Source: Ilex aquifolium
Lineage: Eukaryota; Streptophyta; Magnoliopsida; Aquifoliales; Aquifoliaceae
Length of the DNA stretch: 64,000 bases
Direction of reading: 5' to 3'
Assembly (NCBI GenBank): GCA_951799425.1
Contig: OX637404.1
Coordinates: 19,740,545 to 19,804,544, forward strand
Below are positions 12,481-22,442 of the stretch, piece after piece. Every line of letters starts with the position of its first letter. Position 1 is the first letter of the stretch. Position numbers and translations under genes: made by a program. The notes under the pieces were generated by a model. That model was not told the origin of the DNA, ran no database searches, and saw only the letters and a program-made list of their open reading frames with translations.

Positions 12481-13032
12481 TTATTGCACCAAGGCATCCA
12501 TTGTTACTGGAGTCTTGACCTTCACTGCCTCTCTCATGTGGCTGAGCTCTTGCTGGATATCCTTGAAGCGGTGCTCCCAATATTGCTTCATTCTCTCATG
12601 TTGGAAAGGAAGGAAATCATTTCTCTCTAGCCCTTCGTTTTGGCTTTGTGCTTCTTCATTAACCCCCCTCCTAGGCGGCTGCTGGGGTGCCTTACTGCTC
12701 TTCCCTCCTTCGTTCGCTTCCCTGAGGGGATCAAGGTATTGCCATTCCCTGCGAGGAAGGTCATTCTGGCCTTGCTGGGCTGGTTGCGTCTGTTGAGGGC
12801 CTCGTAAGAGCTTTATGAGCTCCTCGTTTTGTTGAAGTAAGCGTTGATTGACTAGGCAAAAGGCGTTTAGTTCATTGTTGGCGGGGGGATCCACCGTAGG
12901 TGAGTCGTCTTCAGCGGTGGGTACGAAATCATGAAGGTTTTCCGGTTGCCTCCCACTAGTGACCTCTTGTAGATTCTGCACTCTTAGGGGATTCATCTGA
13001 TTTTTACTCATGTTTCGTGTAGAGACCATCAA
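12481..13032 (-). pseudogene. gypsy gag N-terminal region
   Basis: A 183-codon minus-strand stretch starts close to the primer-binding region (MVSTRNMSKNQMNPLRVQNL). It is rich in Gln, Pro and Asn, as in the disordered N-termini of plant gypsy gag, with a short helical part near its end (HERMKQYWEHRFKDIQQEL). Position, strand and composition support gag. It is part of the fossil element. Confidence 0.6.
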
Positions 13033-13091
13033 TTACTGAAAAATCAGTATATTTGTAACAAGAACTTTCGTTCCCACAGACGGCGTCAAAC

Positions 13092-13674
13092 TGATGGTGT
13101 TATTTCACGTGAATGAGCAGTGAGTTTGGGTTCAATTGTATGGGATGGGTCTGAGCTACAAGGCTCGTGACTTGGTGGATGAATGTTCTAGTTATCCGAG
13201 GTGTAGTATATGCAACACAGTAGAAATATAGTGGTTCACCGGCTAATGAGCTCGGCTAGTCCACTCTATAATGGATGCTCTTGCTATTTTCTCTTTATTG
13301 ATGATCAAAGAAATTTACAGAGTCCTTTTTAGATTACTAGGGTTCTGCCCCCCTGGTTGGGGTAATGTACAGTACTTGTAATGTTATTCCTAACCCTAAG
13401 AGATCTTTACCGAGATCTTTGCCCTTCGTTCATGGGATCCCCCTTAATTCTGGGAGGGGATCTTGGTCGATTAAGAGTTTTACGCCTGGTATGTTGCTTG
13501 GCTTCTGTTTTGAAAGTGTCAGCTGTTATCCAGCTGCTTTCTTATCATTTCGGCTACTATTCCACTTGGGTGGAGCTCGAGCTCTGGTCCTCTGAGCTCT
13601 GGAACTTCGAACCGACCTCCGGACCTGATCTCCTGGGCTGAGCTCCTACTTAGGATTAATTTTAAGTACCATCA
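13092..13674 (-). repeat. 5' LTR of the gypsy element (right)
   Basis: This is the partner of 3190-3771, with the same ends and length to within a few bases. It is followed by the matching CAAAC target duplication, and the primer-binding region lies just inside it at about 13070-13091. Confidence 0.92.
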
Positions 13675-14806
13675 CAAACCAAAAAAGAAAGGCCAAAAAA
13701 TAATTTTAAAAAAATGGACAAAGAAGAGTATGATACTAGATGGACTCTATCCTAAAATTTGAAATTAATAATATGTGATCTAGACTCTTTACTTTAATAA
13801 ACTATACTGGAACTAACTGACAAAAAGTTTTATAACAGAAGAAAAAAATCTTTTTTTTTTTCCTAAATGACAAATAACTGTCCCATAAATCCATTACAAA
13901 GCCCCATTAAAATTATATTGGCATACTTTCCTATGAAAAATGACAATCTTGGGCTGACATTAGAGAAAGATTCAGCATCGATACATATGGTATGGTGGTG
14001 TGGAAGTGAGCTTGTAACCGCTACGTTAATTTTAGATGTGGACAAGCATTTGTATACCAGGTATTCCAAGTCAACTAGATGTTTCTGGTGACATTCAAAC
14101 CATTAACAATTGAATCTCAATTGTCTGAGTTACTCTGACAATATGTAGTGGGATTCATTTGAAATAAGCATTCGGATGTAAGCAATTGTGCTCTATTGTG
14201 ACCTATAGAGGCATAGTTTGCCCTTTTATTTTATCTACTTTTGGCAACTTAATACTAAGTGACAAGCCTAGATTCAGAACAGGCTTGAACCCAGTTCATG
14301 GGTTGAGCTCAAACCATCAAAAGGCAGACCAGACTTAGCTCATGATTTTAGTCCAGTCCAAAGCTCAAGAGTCCAAGAAGAGTCAACGCACGTGGGAGAG
14401 TAATCATTGGGATAGCGATGACTCCAAAATAGTGTCTATCCCAATTGTAGCTATCATCTCTGGTAAACTAGTACCTTGACCTTCACGACACCGTCTCAAC
14501 TAGGGCTTTATGCCTATAAATTGTAAATCCCTTTCTACATGGGGGCAGATCTCACGTACCTCACCTTGAGCATAGTATTGCTCTCTCTCTCCCCAACCAC
14601 CCAATATTTGTCTCTTATTATTAATTGTTTCATTAATTGTTTTACACCACATACTCGACTGATTTGATCTTGCATAAATCTACTTTTGTACATCATCACT
14701 AAGTTCTGATCTTGATTCTTTAGCCAGGCAGTAGGGTGCCCACAGACCAAATAATTCAATTTCATTTTGATGGAATAAACGCAGAGTTTGATCTACATAT
14801 AATATA
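13675..14806. other. spacer with a diverged interspersed repeat at about 14270-14710
   Basis: No gene is seen. The part around 14270-14710 resembles 51185-51745. Both hold a CCTATAAATTRTAA TATA-like box, an ACGCRCGTGRGA word about 130 bp before it, and an ending of the type TTGATYTTRCATAAAT and TTTTGTACATYATCA. The layout suggests a diverged solo-LTR-like or TRIM-like repeat, but I could not define the ends. The first five bases are the right target duplication of the gypsy element. Confidence 0.4.
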
Positions 14807-15469
14807 TTTAGAGTGCGTTTGTGATGACTTATGAAATCCCATAAATATTTTTTCAATAAGTGTTTATCAAAAGTGTTTTATAAGAAAAACACTTTCATTA
14901 AATAAGTATTGTTTGGATATTCAAAATCAAAAATGTTTAAACTAAAGTATTGTATAAAAAATATGTTTGGATGTAAAAATATTTATTTGTGTCACAATTG
15001 TTAGTAACATTAAATGCACATATACAAACATACACTACACAAAAAAATATCATACACAAAAATATCATATTAATAAAAGTATTATATGAAAAAACTACAT
15101 AGTCAGACTAAATATTATCCACCTCTGTAACACACAATTCAAAAAAAGTTTTATTACTCTCTGCAGTTCAGCTTGCTTTGTCTTTGTCATTGCTACGACT
15201 ATCAGAAACCATCTAAAGTAACATCACAAAGTACATAGACTATTAACACAACCCATATAACAATAATTAAACTCAACAACTAAATTGAATAAACCCATAT
15301 AATATTAGCAAAATTGATTGTTAAATCAAACTATAGGTCCATGTCAAAGCAAAATTTTTACATGAAACCAAAAAAGAAAAAAGAAAATTACAACTACCAA
15401 TCTATAAACCAAGGCATGGATAAAAAGATGTAACGATGCAAATAATTGAGCTTCAAAATTTGGCAAAGT

Positions 15470-15650
15470 CTTTGGCCGGGTTAAGCTCATCCCAAACTTC
15501 GATCCATGTTACCATGGCGTCCGCAAGCTTGACAAAGTAAGGGTTTACTTTCCCAAGCTTTTAAGGTTCACAAATGAATTGCTAGCTTTGTTGTGCCATA
15601 TGTAGAGCAGCCATGACTTGATTTCGAGTCCCAAATGGTCACATATCACC
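15470..15650 (-). pseudogene. captured fragment of an RGP/UDP-arabinopyranose mutase gene (last exon)
   Basis: This stretch matches the last exon of the intact RGP gene at 45749-46087. It keeps words such as GGTCACATATCACC (exon start with its splice acceptor context), CCCAAGCTTT, GAGGTTCACAAA-like and GAGCTCATCCCA-like sequence. Relative to that exon it lacks roughly 110 bp in the middle and has many substitutions, so it is a non-coding relic. Because it begins at an exon border with intron-like sequence beyond, it came from genomic DNA and not from an mRNA copy. It lies inside the TIR element 14807-17628. Confidence 0.85.
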
Positions 15651-15660
15651 TTTTCTATTT

Positions 15661-16180
15661 TATTTTTTTTAAGAAAGAAGAGATTTTATTTCAATAAATC
15701 AAAGAATTACATGAAACAAAAAAAAAGAAAGAAACCTCATTTACAGGACAAGCTATTAGCTTTAATCCTTCAAAACACCCAGCTACCAATAGCATTACAA
15801 TCAAGAATCAAACAACCCCCACCCTTTGCCCAGCTGGACAGGCACAAGGGACATCCTCTTTCGGAATACAGAAAGCCAACTCTATCTTTCAGCAACTCCA
15901 TCTTCACAACAACAGGCAAAGTAGAGACAGCAGAAAAAATCGAAGAAACTCCACTGTGCACAACCATCTTTGCCAAGCAGTTAGCCACATCATTTGCTCC
16001 TCTGTAAACATGACAAATCTGAAAGTCCAACCCCTCCAACAACCTTAATATCTTGGACAAAATACCCCATAATTTCCAGGGCCATTTAAATTCTCCAAGC
16101 ACCAACCTAACAAACACTTGAGAATCTGACTCAATACACAACTTGCAACCACCCATATCACCTTGAAAAACATACAATCA
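15661..16180 (-). mobile_element. 5'-truncated LINE fragment (RNase H end plus 3' tail)
   Basis: Translated on the minus strand it shows the RNase H-like C-terminal domain of plant LINEs: CIESDSQVFVRLVLG, RRLLEGLDF-type helix, and ICHVYRGANDVANCLAKM. Downstream is a short 3' region and then a T-rich run on the plus strand at 15661-15670, corresponding to the A-tail of the LINE. It is inserted next to the captured RGP exon, where the RGP intron would lie. I could not identify a target duplication. Confidence 0.65.
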
Positions 16181-16617
16181 TCTATAAGTTTCTCAATGTC
16201 AAAGGTCCAAGTATCAATACACATTAGAAAATAAAAAAGATAAGATGAGTTAGTGTTGAAATTTCAAAAAGTAGATGGTGGGAATTGGGCTGGGTTGATG
16301 TACCCTTAAACATCTAGACATCACACACAAAATTTAAAACAATCATCACTACCATAACAAAGAATTACAACATTAAAATGAAAAATTGTGCTAAAACCAT
16401 AAGTAATAGTCCCAAAAACCAGCAAAGGTGGTATTATGATGTAATGCAACCTTTGTATTTTTCTATATTTGTTTGGTGTTATCCATTTTTTATTTGTTAG
16501 TTGCTCAATTCATGCTAAAATGTGAGCTAGAAATATTTGCTTCAACTGACATGTGGAGTAGTTTAGGTTAGAATTGGTCATAGGTTTAGTAGTTGATTCC
16601 AATGATTGATTGGCAGG

Positions 16618-16896
16618 TGTTCCCTTATATTTGGGGCATTCTATTGTGCAGGATATAGATCTGAGTGAGTATAGCCCCTCCAAATCAAACACTAGCAAGC
16701 ACCTATCTTGCAGCCATCAGCTATGTGAAGGCAGTCCAAACTACAAAAGTCTGAAGGAGCCCTACCCTTATATTGTCGACTACTTATCGAAAAATACCTC
16801 AAGTTCTGGATATCTTTTCGAGGACCAATTACATTTGGCATTAGTCACTGGATATGGACCTCAAAGCTCGGTGCAGGCTTCAGTTATCATAGGGTG
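16618..16896 (+). pseudogene. captured exon of an aspartic protease-like gene
   Basis: The plus strand encodes DLSEYSPSKSNTSKHLSCSH, then QLCEGSPNYKSLKEPYPYIV, ENTSSSG-like and SSVQASVIIGC segments. This is the pattern of the N-terminal lobe of plant aspartic protease-like protein 1/APF-type enzymes. The segment is preceded by a good acceptor (TTCTATTGTGCAG, ending near 16652). Two positions normally Cys in this family (as I recall, SPNC and EPCPY) read Tyr here, in keeping with loss of function. The catalytic DTG is not present, so only one exon was captured. Confidence 0.7.
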
Positions 16897-17628
16897 TGTG
16901 TATCTTCCACTTATTAATGCTTTTATCGAGCTCATTCTGCTTGACAATAAATCAAAAGTTGGTGGGCAGTGGACAATGGGCAATACAAATGTTATTACAG
17001 ATCAACACAAATCATAAAGATATCACAGATATAATATGTAATGAACTCTCATAGTAATCATTAATCAAATAAAAATATATTTTTTTCCAAAATCATTCAA
17101 CGATTTCTACAAATTTTGTCATAAATGTTACCCAAAAACCTCAAACGAAATTATAGAAATACACAAGAAATCAAACAAAAAATATAATTGTTGCTTTGAG
17201 ATAATAGACCTGTGAAATAAAAGTTATAAAATCGCTTAAAATGAAGAGGTTGTACCTCTATTACAGTGGATCTTGACAAACAATAAACCAAAGATCCGTG
17301 ACAGAGAAGGCTACTTTTGGCGTTGTCAATGGTAATACACTCTCGAGCGTCGTCGGTGATCAGTGAGGTGATTGGTGTCGTATGTGGATGTCGGGGAGGT
17401 AGGGGTGCTGATCGAGCAAAAAAAAAAAGTGTTTTATCAAAAGAAAAAATTATTATTTTTTTACTCCTACTTATTAACTTATTTAAGTGTTAAAATTACT
17501 TTTACTCATTTAAAAGTGTTTTTGAGAAGTTATCCCAAACACTACTTTTTTTTAGAAAATGACTTTTGATAAGTCAAAAACTCTAAAAGTGCTTTTTTTT
17601 TTTTAAGTCATCTCAAACACACTCTAAA

Positions 17629-17759
17629 GTAGTGTTTGAAACAACTTATTTTAATTACTTCCAAATAAGTCAAAAGTAGTTTACCACTTAAATAAGAAAG
17701 TAAAAGTAAAAAAATAATAATTTATACTTCTTTAAAATTACTTCTCTACAAAACACTTC
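17629..17759. other. start of a neighbouring TIR-type repeat
   Basis: Directly after the element end, TAGTGTTTGAAACAACTTAT begins AT-rich sequence with AAGTAGTTTACC-type words typical of a TIR end of the same family. The opposite end was not found before the satellite at 17760. Confidence 0.35.
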
Positions 17760-18655
17760 ACCACTAGCATCACTGTCGCCACCCCACCACCATCGCCACC
17801 GCCCACCACCAACGCCGTCACCCACCACCAATTGCTACCACTGCCGCCCACAACTATCGTCGCCCATCGCCACCACCCACCACCACCATCATTGCACATG
17901 ACCACCCACTACCACAACCCCTCACCACGTGTCGTCGTTCACCACTATTGTCACCCACTGTCTCCCACCCCCACCACACCTACTACCACCACCCGTCATC
18001 GCCCACCACCGCCGCAACCTACTGTCACCCACCCCCACTACACCCACCACCACCGTTGCCCACAAGCATCTGTCGTCGCCCACCACCACCATCGTCATCG
18101 CCCACCACCACCACCACCATCACCGTTGTCGCTCTACCACCACCACTACCAACCAACCACCATCACCGTCGTCCATGACCACCCACACCCATCACCACTC
18201 ACCGCCACCCACTACCACTACCACAACCCACCACCATTCGTAGTTGTCCACCACCGTCGCCACCCACTGTCACTCACCCCCACCACACCTACCACTATCA
18301 TCTGTCATCGTTCACCACTGTCGCCACCCACTGTCGCCTACCCTCACCACACCTACCACCACCACTGTCGCCCACCACCACTCACACCCACCATCACCAT
18401 CGTCACCGTCCACCACTGCCATCACCACCGTCATTCCCCCACCACCACCACTACCAACCAACCACCATCACCGTCGCCCACCACCGCCACCGCTATCACC
18501 CATGATTGTCACTACCACCATCGTCACCCAAAATCGACCATCACCATCACTGTTGCCACCTACGATTGTCACCACCACCACGGTCGCCGCCACCCACCAC
18601 AATCATCATCGTCTCCCATCACCACTGCTCACTCCCGTTGCAACTGGTGCTTAAA
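17760..18655. repeat. degenerate CCACCA/CACCGTCGCC satellite, two higher-order units
   Basis: About 900 bp is built from CCACCA, CACCGTCGCC, CACCCACT and CACCATCATC words. There is a higher-order period of about 305 bp: ACCAACCAACCACC occurs at 18148 and again at 18453, and CACCCACTGTC-containing blocks are spaced similarly. Because the words are multiples of three and lack TAA/TAG/TGA, all three plus frames stay open for long stretches, giving Pro/His/Thr-rich products (281 codons in the longest). No start context, splice site or neighbour suggests a gene. Confidence 0.85.
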
Positions 18656-18740
18656 TTCATTTCTCTCTCCTCTATAATTGTGATTTGATTTTGAATATAA
18701 ATACAAATATGTTTATAATTGATAATTTTTTTTATTATTC

Positions 18741-18768
18741 CGTGTCTTTAGACACGAGCAATAATTAG
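18741..18768 (+). mobile_element. candidate Helitron 3' terminus
   Basis: A perfect hairpin CGTGTC-TTTA-GACACG (18741-18756) is followed after 8 bases by TTAG and then T. Plant Helitrons end with such a hairpin and CTRR before a T, and the window's long Helitron ends in the same style (GTGCC-TTTA-GGCAC, then CTAG|T). Here the terminal C is T. No matching 5' end was found upstream, so this is a terminus candidate only. Confidence 0.45.
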
Positions 18769-18769
18769 T

Positions 18770-20400
18770 AGAAAAATAAAACAAAACTTCTCTTTTTTGT
18801 TTTCCTCTTCTCCAACTCTTCCACCGGCAGCCACCACTTGCCACCACCAACCACTACGTATAAATAAGTCATCCATTAATATATAATGAGGTAGCTATAT
18901 TGAGAAAAATTGAGAGAACATGGGATGTCTAACCCTTGAAGCAATTCCTTTCCACTCATTTAATTTGGCCTTTTCAACCCACTCATTCAAATTGAAACAG
19001 AGAAAAAGTTCAATAAACAACACCAATGCCAGAGTACATAAGATCAGTAGGAGGTGGGGTCTTTGCTTTAATGGTCCTCCCCCAGACCACCTACCACACT
19101 TCGGCTTTTCCAATGCTTGAGGTCCAGTCCCATATTTTTGACAGCAAAAAGTGCTTGCATAAAGAATTAGGAATCATTTTCAAACTCAATGTAAAGGTAA
19201 TAGGAATTGGAATTGGAATTGGAATTGGAATTGCCCATCTTCATAAAGTGCATCTTTATTATTATGTCTTCACCTTCAAGGTTGGTGGTCTACATATCCT
19301 TTGTCTCCCTTAAAGTAATCCCACTCCTTTAATCTCACTAAAAAAACCAAAAAATAAAAAATAAAATAGCGAATTGGATTGAGATTCCCTTTAACATTTT
19401 TGCCTTCGATTTATTTAGCGATAGATCATCCGATGTAATTGGGAATTCGCTTATAAATAGTGGCTCTTACATGAAATTAAGCAATTAAAAATGATAATTA
19501 AATTTGACTTTTCCACAGGCTGAGGTGATCCCCACTCTGGTCGACATGTTAAAGGTAGGTGGGAGCTACTAACTAACTTATATGTGGCTAGCACCTCAAC
19601 CGTCTTTGCAGAGCTAACAGAATAGGAAAATACTATGCTACCGAAAAATAAAATTTTTATATAATACCAAAAAAAATTAAAAATGCTTAAAAAGAGAGTA
19701 AGTTTTATTCCAAAAAATAATAATTTTTATCTAAAAAATAAGTGCACCCCAAAAATTAATAAACTTCACTCAAACAATGATATAGATGCAAAAAAAATAA
19801 TAATAATAAATAGTACGATTTTCGGTACCATAGTCAAATCAGATTAGTATTTGGTTAGTATAAAAAACTTGTAAGAAAATTTTAAAAAAAAAATTCATTC
19901 TACGGTTTGAAAGAAAAGAAAGTTACAAGAAAAAAATTTCAATTATCCAAATTACCCTTAATTGTATTAAATTTGTTTAAAGAAAAAAATATATGTTTTA
20001 TACTTACAAGTTAAACAAATTTTAAAAAGTGGTGCCAAACCTAGTTCTAGGATAAGGATAGGCTCGAACCCATATTTTTTGGCGAAATTATATGGTTACA
20101 CTAAACCATACTAAGCTTTTTTAAAATTAATAACCAACTAAATATTTTAAGAAAAGTAAGGGTAAAATGAGAATTTATATTATAGATCACAACTTTCTTA
20201 CTTTTCTTGTATTTTTTGAAAGAAAAAAAAGTTGTTTAGTTGTGAGAAAATTGAAGTATGGAAGAAAATTATTTTTCCATTATTTTCTATTTCATGTTAA
20301 CCAAACACATGAAAAAATTGAAAATTTTCTCTTTCTTGCATTTCTACCATTATCCTGGTAAACAAACGGATCAAGAGATTTTACAAGACTTTATAAATAA
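18770..20400. other. spacer with a hexanucleotide repeat and an exon-like islet
   Basis: The stretch is mostly AT-rich. A GGAATT/GAATTG tandem run lies at 19203-19232. An open stretch at 18920-19120 (MGCLTLEAIPFHSFNLAF...) has a Ser/Lys-rich, transit-peptide-like start but no recognised family. At 19519-19554 a 36-bp islet encoding AEVIPTLVDMLK lies between CCACAG and GTAGGT. Together these may be scraps of a host gene, but I cannot link or name them. Confidence 0.4.
19519..19554 (+). pseudogene. isolated micro-exon-like segment
   Basis: The segment encodes AEVIPTLVDMLK in one open frame, has an AG acceptor before it (TTTTCCACAG) and a GTAGGT donor after it, and is clearly less AT-rich than its surroundings. 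The peptide looks like part of a helical repeat protein, but it is too short to assign. It may be a captured or stranded exon. Confidence 0.3.
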
Positions 20401-22442
20401 AAAATAAAATTATAGTTGTATTTTTTTTTTCTTTGGTACAGAAAGTTAGCATTCTAATAGGCAGAATTATTACTTTATGTAATCTATTTAGGATTGATTC
20501 AAAAAACTTAGCATCGATCTCAACTTTTCGGAATTATTACTTTATGTAATCTATTTACAAAAGTCTTTTCTAGTTTGGACATCCTGTTATTGCTTTGATT
20601 TGGACACCATTACCAATTTTTTACTTCATTTCACACACTCTCTCTCCTTTGTAAACATAAAGAAGAAGTAGTAGTAGTTAAGAAGAAGGGAAAGGGGGAC
20701 TATTTTAGAATGTGTCAATTGCGAAAGTGTTTTTAAATACTACATTTTTTTATGAGCTATTGGCAGATAGTTTGACAATAATGGCCTCGTCTTCCGTTTT
20801 TTTTTTAAGAGGATAAATATTCAAGTAAAAATGAACCCACCCTTCTTGGTAATTATAGTACCCTATAAATTCAGGACGTGTGTCCATATTATGAAGGGAC
20901 AAATAGCAAGAGTTAATAGCTTACATGACAGTGGGGCTCAACAAGGTCCAGCAAAATGGGTGCGGACCACAGTGTCATGGCAGACACCACAGTGACGTAA
21001 TAGGAACCTAGGGCCGCAACAGCAGTCCAATGTTGTGATATCACCCAGTGTCACAGAAGGTGGAACATATCCTCATCACATTGAAAATGGCAAAATAGAC
21101 CATTGACCAGTGATAGACAAGAGTGACATCGCAGAGGTCTGGGGCATCCTTGGCGTGAGTCGCCTCCCCATTGCAGAAACAAGACACAAGACTGAGATTG
21201 CACAGCCAACGGAATTGATATATTTAACCTATTGGACACCGTTGCTTGACTAGTCCATTGGACTAAGAGTAGGGGTCTCTACCTAGGGATAGGGCAGTAT
21301 GACCATCCTCAAGGAAAAACTGAGCAACGGGGCCAGACAAGCATGATTGTCAACCTCCGCCTGCAATAGGGTCTCAAAGGTTTAGTCTGCTCGAATAGGC
21401 ATTCCAATGTATGACTCACTACCCACTGGGATATGCTTGACTAGAATCTAAAGGGACTCCTAAGATAACTGGGGTTATTGGTCCAGATCAATATATGGGA
21501 TAAATGGGATATGTGAATTGGTGGCTGATGGATCGAAATTATGTAGGTTTCCTCTATTGGTACGTTGACAATGGTCTCAAGGGAGGGGTTCAAAGAGGGA
21601 AGGCAGGATCCCGAATAGGAGCATGCTAGGGGTATCACGTACATGACCTTCTCAAGGTTATAGTCCCACAACGACCAATTGCGATCATTAATCTTGGGAG
21701 CCCCCTTTCGCCTCGGCTATCGCACTCCTCCTTGGGGGTCGCATACAAGTTGTGTTTAGGAAAACATCACATCTACCTAATTAATGTTGGGACACATGAC
21801 TCGCTGTTAGCAACCACTAGTATAGCCGCTGCCAAGGCAATTGTGGGTTGGTGCGAGTGTTAGAGGGTCGCGACAGGCAGACCAACTTGTCGGGTCACTG
21901 TGGTATAAATACACGCATTACTTGCCCACTGCAGCAAATAAATTTATACTTAGCTGGTGAGTGCATTTACTTCCCCTACCCTCTGCTCAACTAGTTGGTT
22001 CTTTTGTTAATAGACTGTTCGAATTCCTTCTATTTCATCCACTTATCTTACACATCCTCTCCGATTATACTTGACATAGACACATGTATCAAATTATTTT
22101 AACTCCTCATCTACAATAATTATAATTTGAATAACAATATTTCAACCATCCGTACTCTAAAATTCGTAATTTAACCTCATAACAAATGTCTTGATTGATT
22201 TTAACAATATGATTTGTGAGTGATTCAAGACTTTACGTAAAATGTTCAAATTGAATAAACACATGATTTGAACAATTTTTAATTAACAAAAAAAATATTA
22301 TCCTGTTCTATGTTCATATATTTTTGCCATCTAGTTTACGTAAATATTATTGTTAAGTAAATAATTACTGGTTCAAAAAGGAAAAAAGCATTAAAAAACA
22401 ATTAACCGAAAACAAAAAAGGAAAACTCAATAGGAAAAACAA
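20401..22442. other. spacer; moderately GC-rich unassigned repeat-like block at about 20870-22020
   Basis: The first part is AT-rich. From about 20870 to 22020 composition changes to a mixed, CT/CA-bearing sequence without long ORFs. A TATA-like GGTATAAATAC lies near 21903, followed by CT-rich DNA. This looks like a decayed LTR-element piece, but no ends or coding domains are visible, so I leave it unassigned. Confidence 0.35.

Larger units (their letters stand above)
3190..13674 (-). mobile_element. Ty3/gypsy LTR retrotransposon, Tat (Retand-like) lineage
   Basis: The element is 10.5 kb, flanked by a 5-bp CAAAC duplication (3185-3189 and 13675-13679), and bounded by LTRs of 582 and 583 bp that start TGATGGT and end ACCATCA. 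The pol parts read on the minus strand, so the right LTR is the 5' one. Next to it a tract reading GACGCCGTCTGTGGGAAC on the element strand resembles the primer-binding region of plant gypsy elements. A purine-rich tract (GGGCTGGGGGGCAAC) sits beside the left LTR. A second RNase H domain and long antisense ORFs between pol and the 3' LTR place it in the Tat lineage. By eye the LTRs differ by about 4%, suggesting an insertion on the order of one to a few million years old, depending on the rate. The copy is broken, with several interruptions and incomplete gag-pol. Confidence 0.9.
14807..17628. mobile_element. TIR transposon carrying host gene fragments (Pack-type)
   Basis: The two ends form a 25-bp terminal inverted repeat (14807-14831 and 17604-17628) matching at 23 of 25 positions, reading TTTAGAGTGYGTTTG and then GATGACTTA. 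Subterminal sequence is also similar (AAGTGTTTATCAAAAG-type words near both ends). No transposase is present. Inside lie a fragment of an RGP gene in minus orientation (15470-15650), a 5'-truncated LINE scrap (about 15661-16180, -), and an exon of an aspartic protease gene in plus orientation (16618-16896). I found no clear target duplication, so the superfamily is open; hAT-like or Mutator-like is possible. Further AGTGTTTGRRAYAACTT ends sit at 17525-17546 and 17630-17648, which may be ends of neighbouring copies of the same family. Confidence 0.6.

Noticed and set aside
14811-17623. A PIF/Harbinger-type 3-bp TTA/TAA duplication around the Pack-type element
   Set aside because: The left flank reads TTA and the right reads TAA, which are not direct repeats, so this superfamily is not supported.
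17832-18677. A 281-codon Pro/His/Thr-rich protein
   Set aside because: Other plus frames are open as well, because the DNA is a three-base-word satellite. There is no gene context or family.
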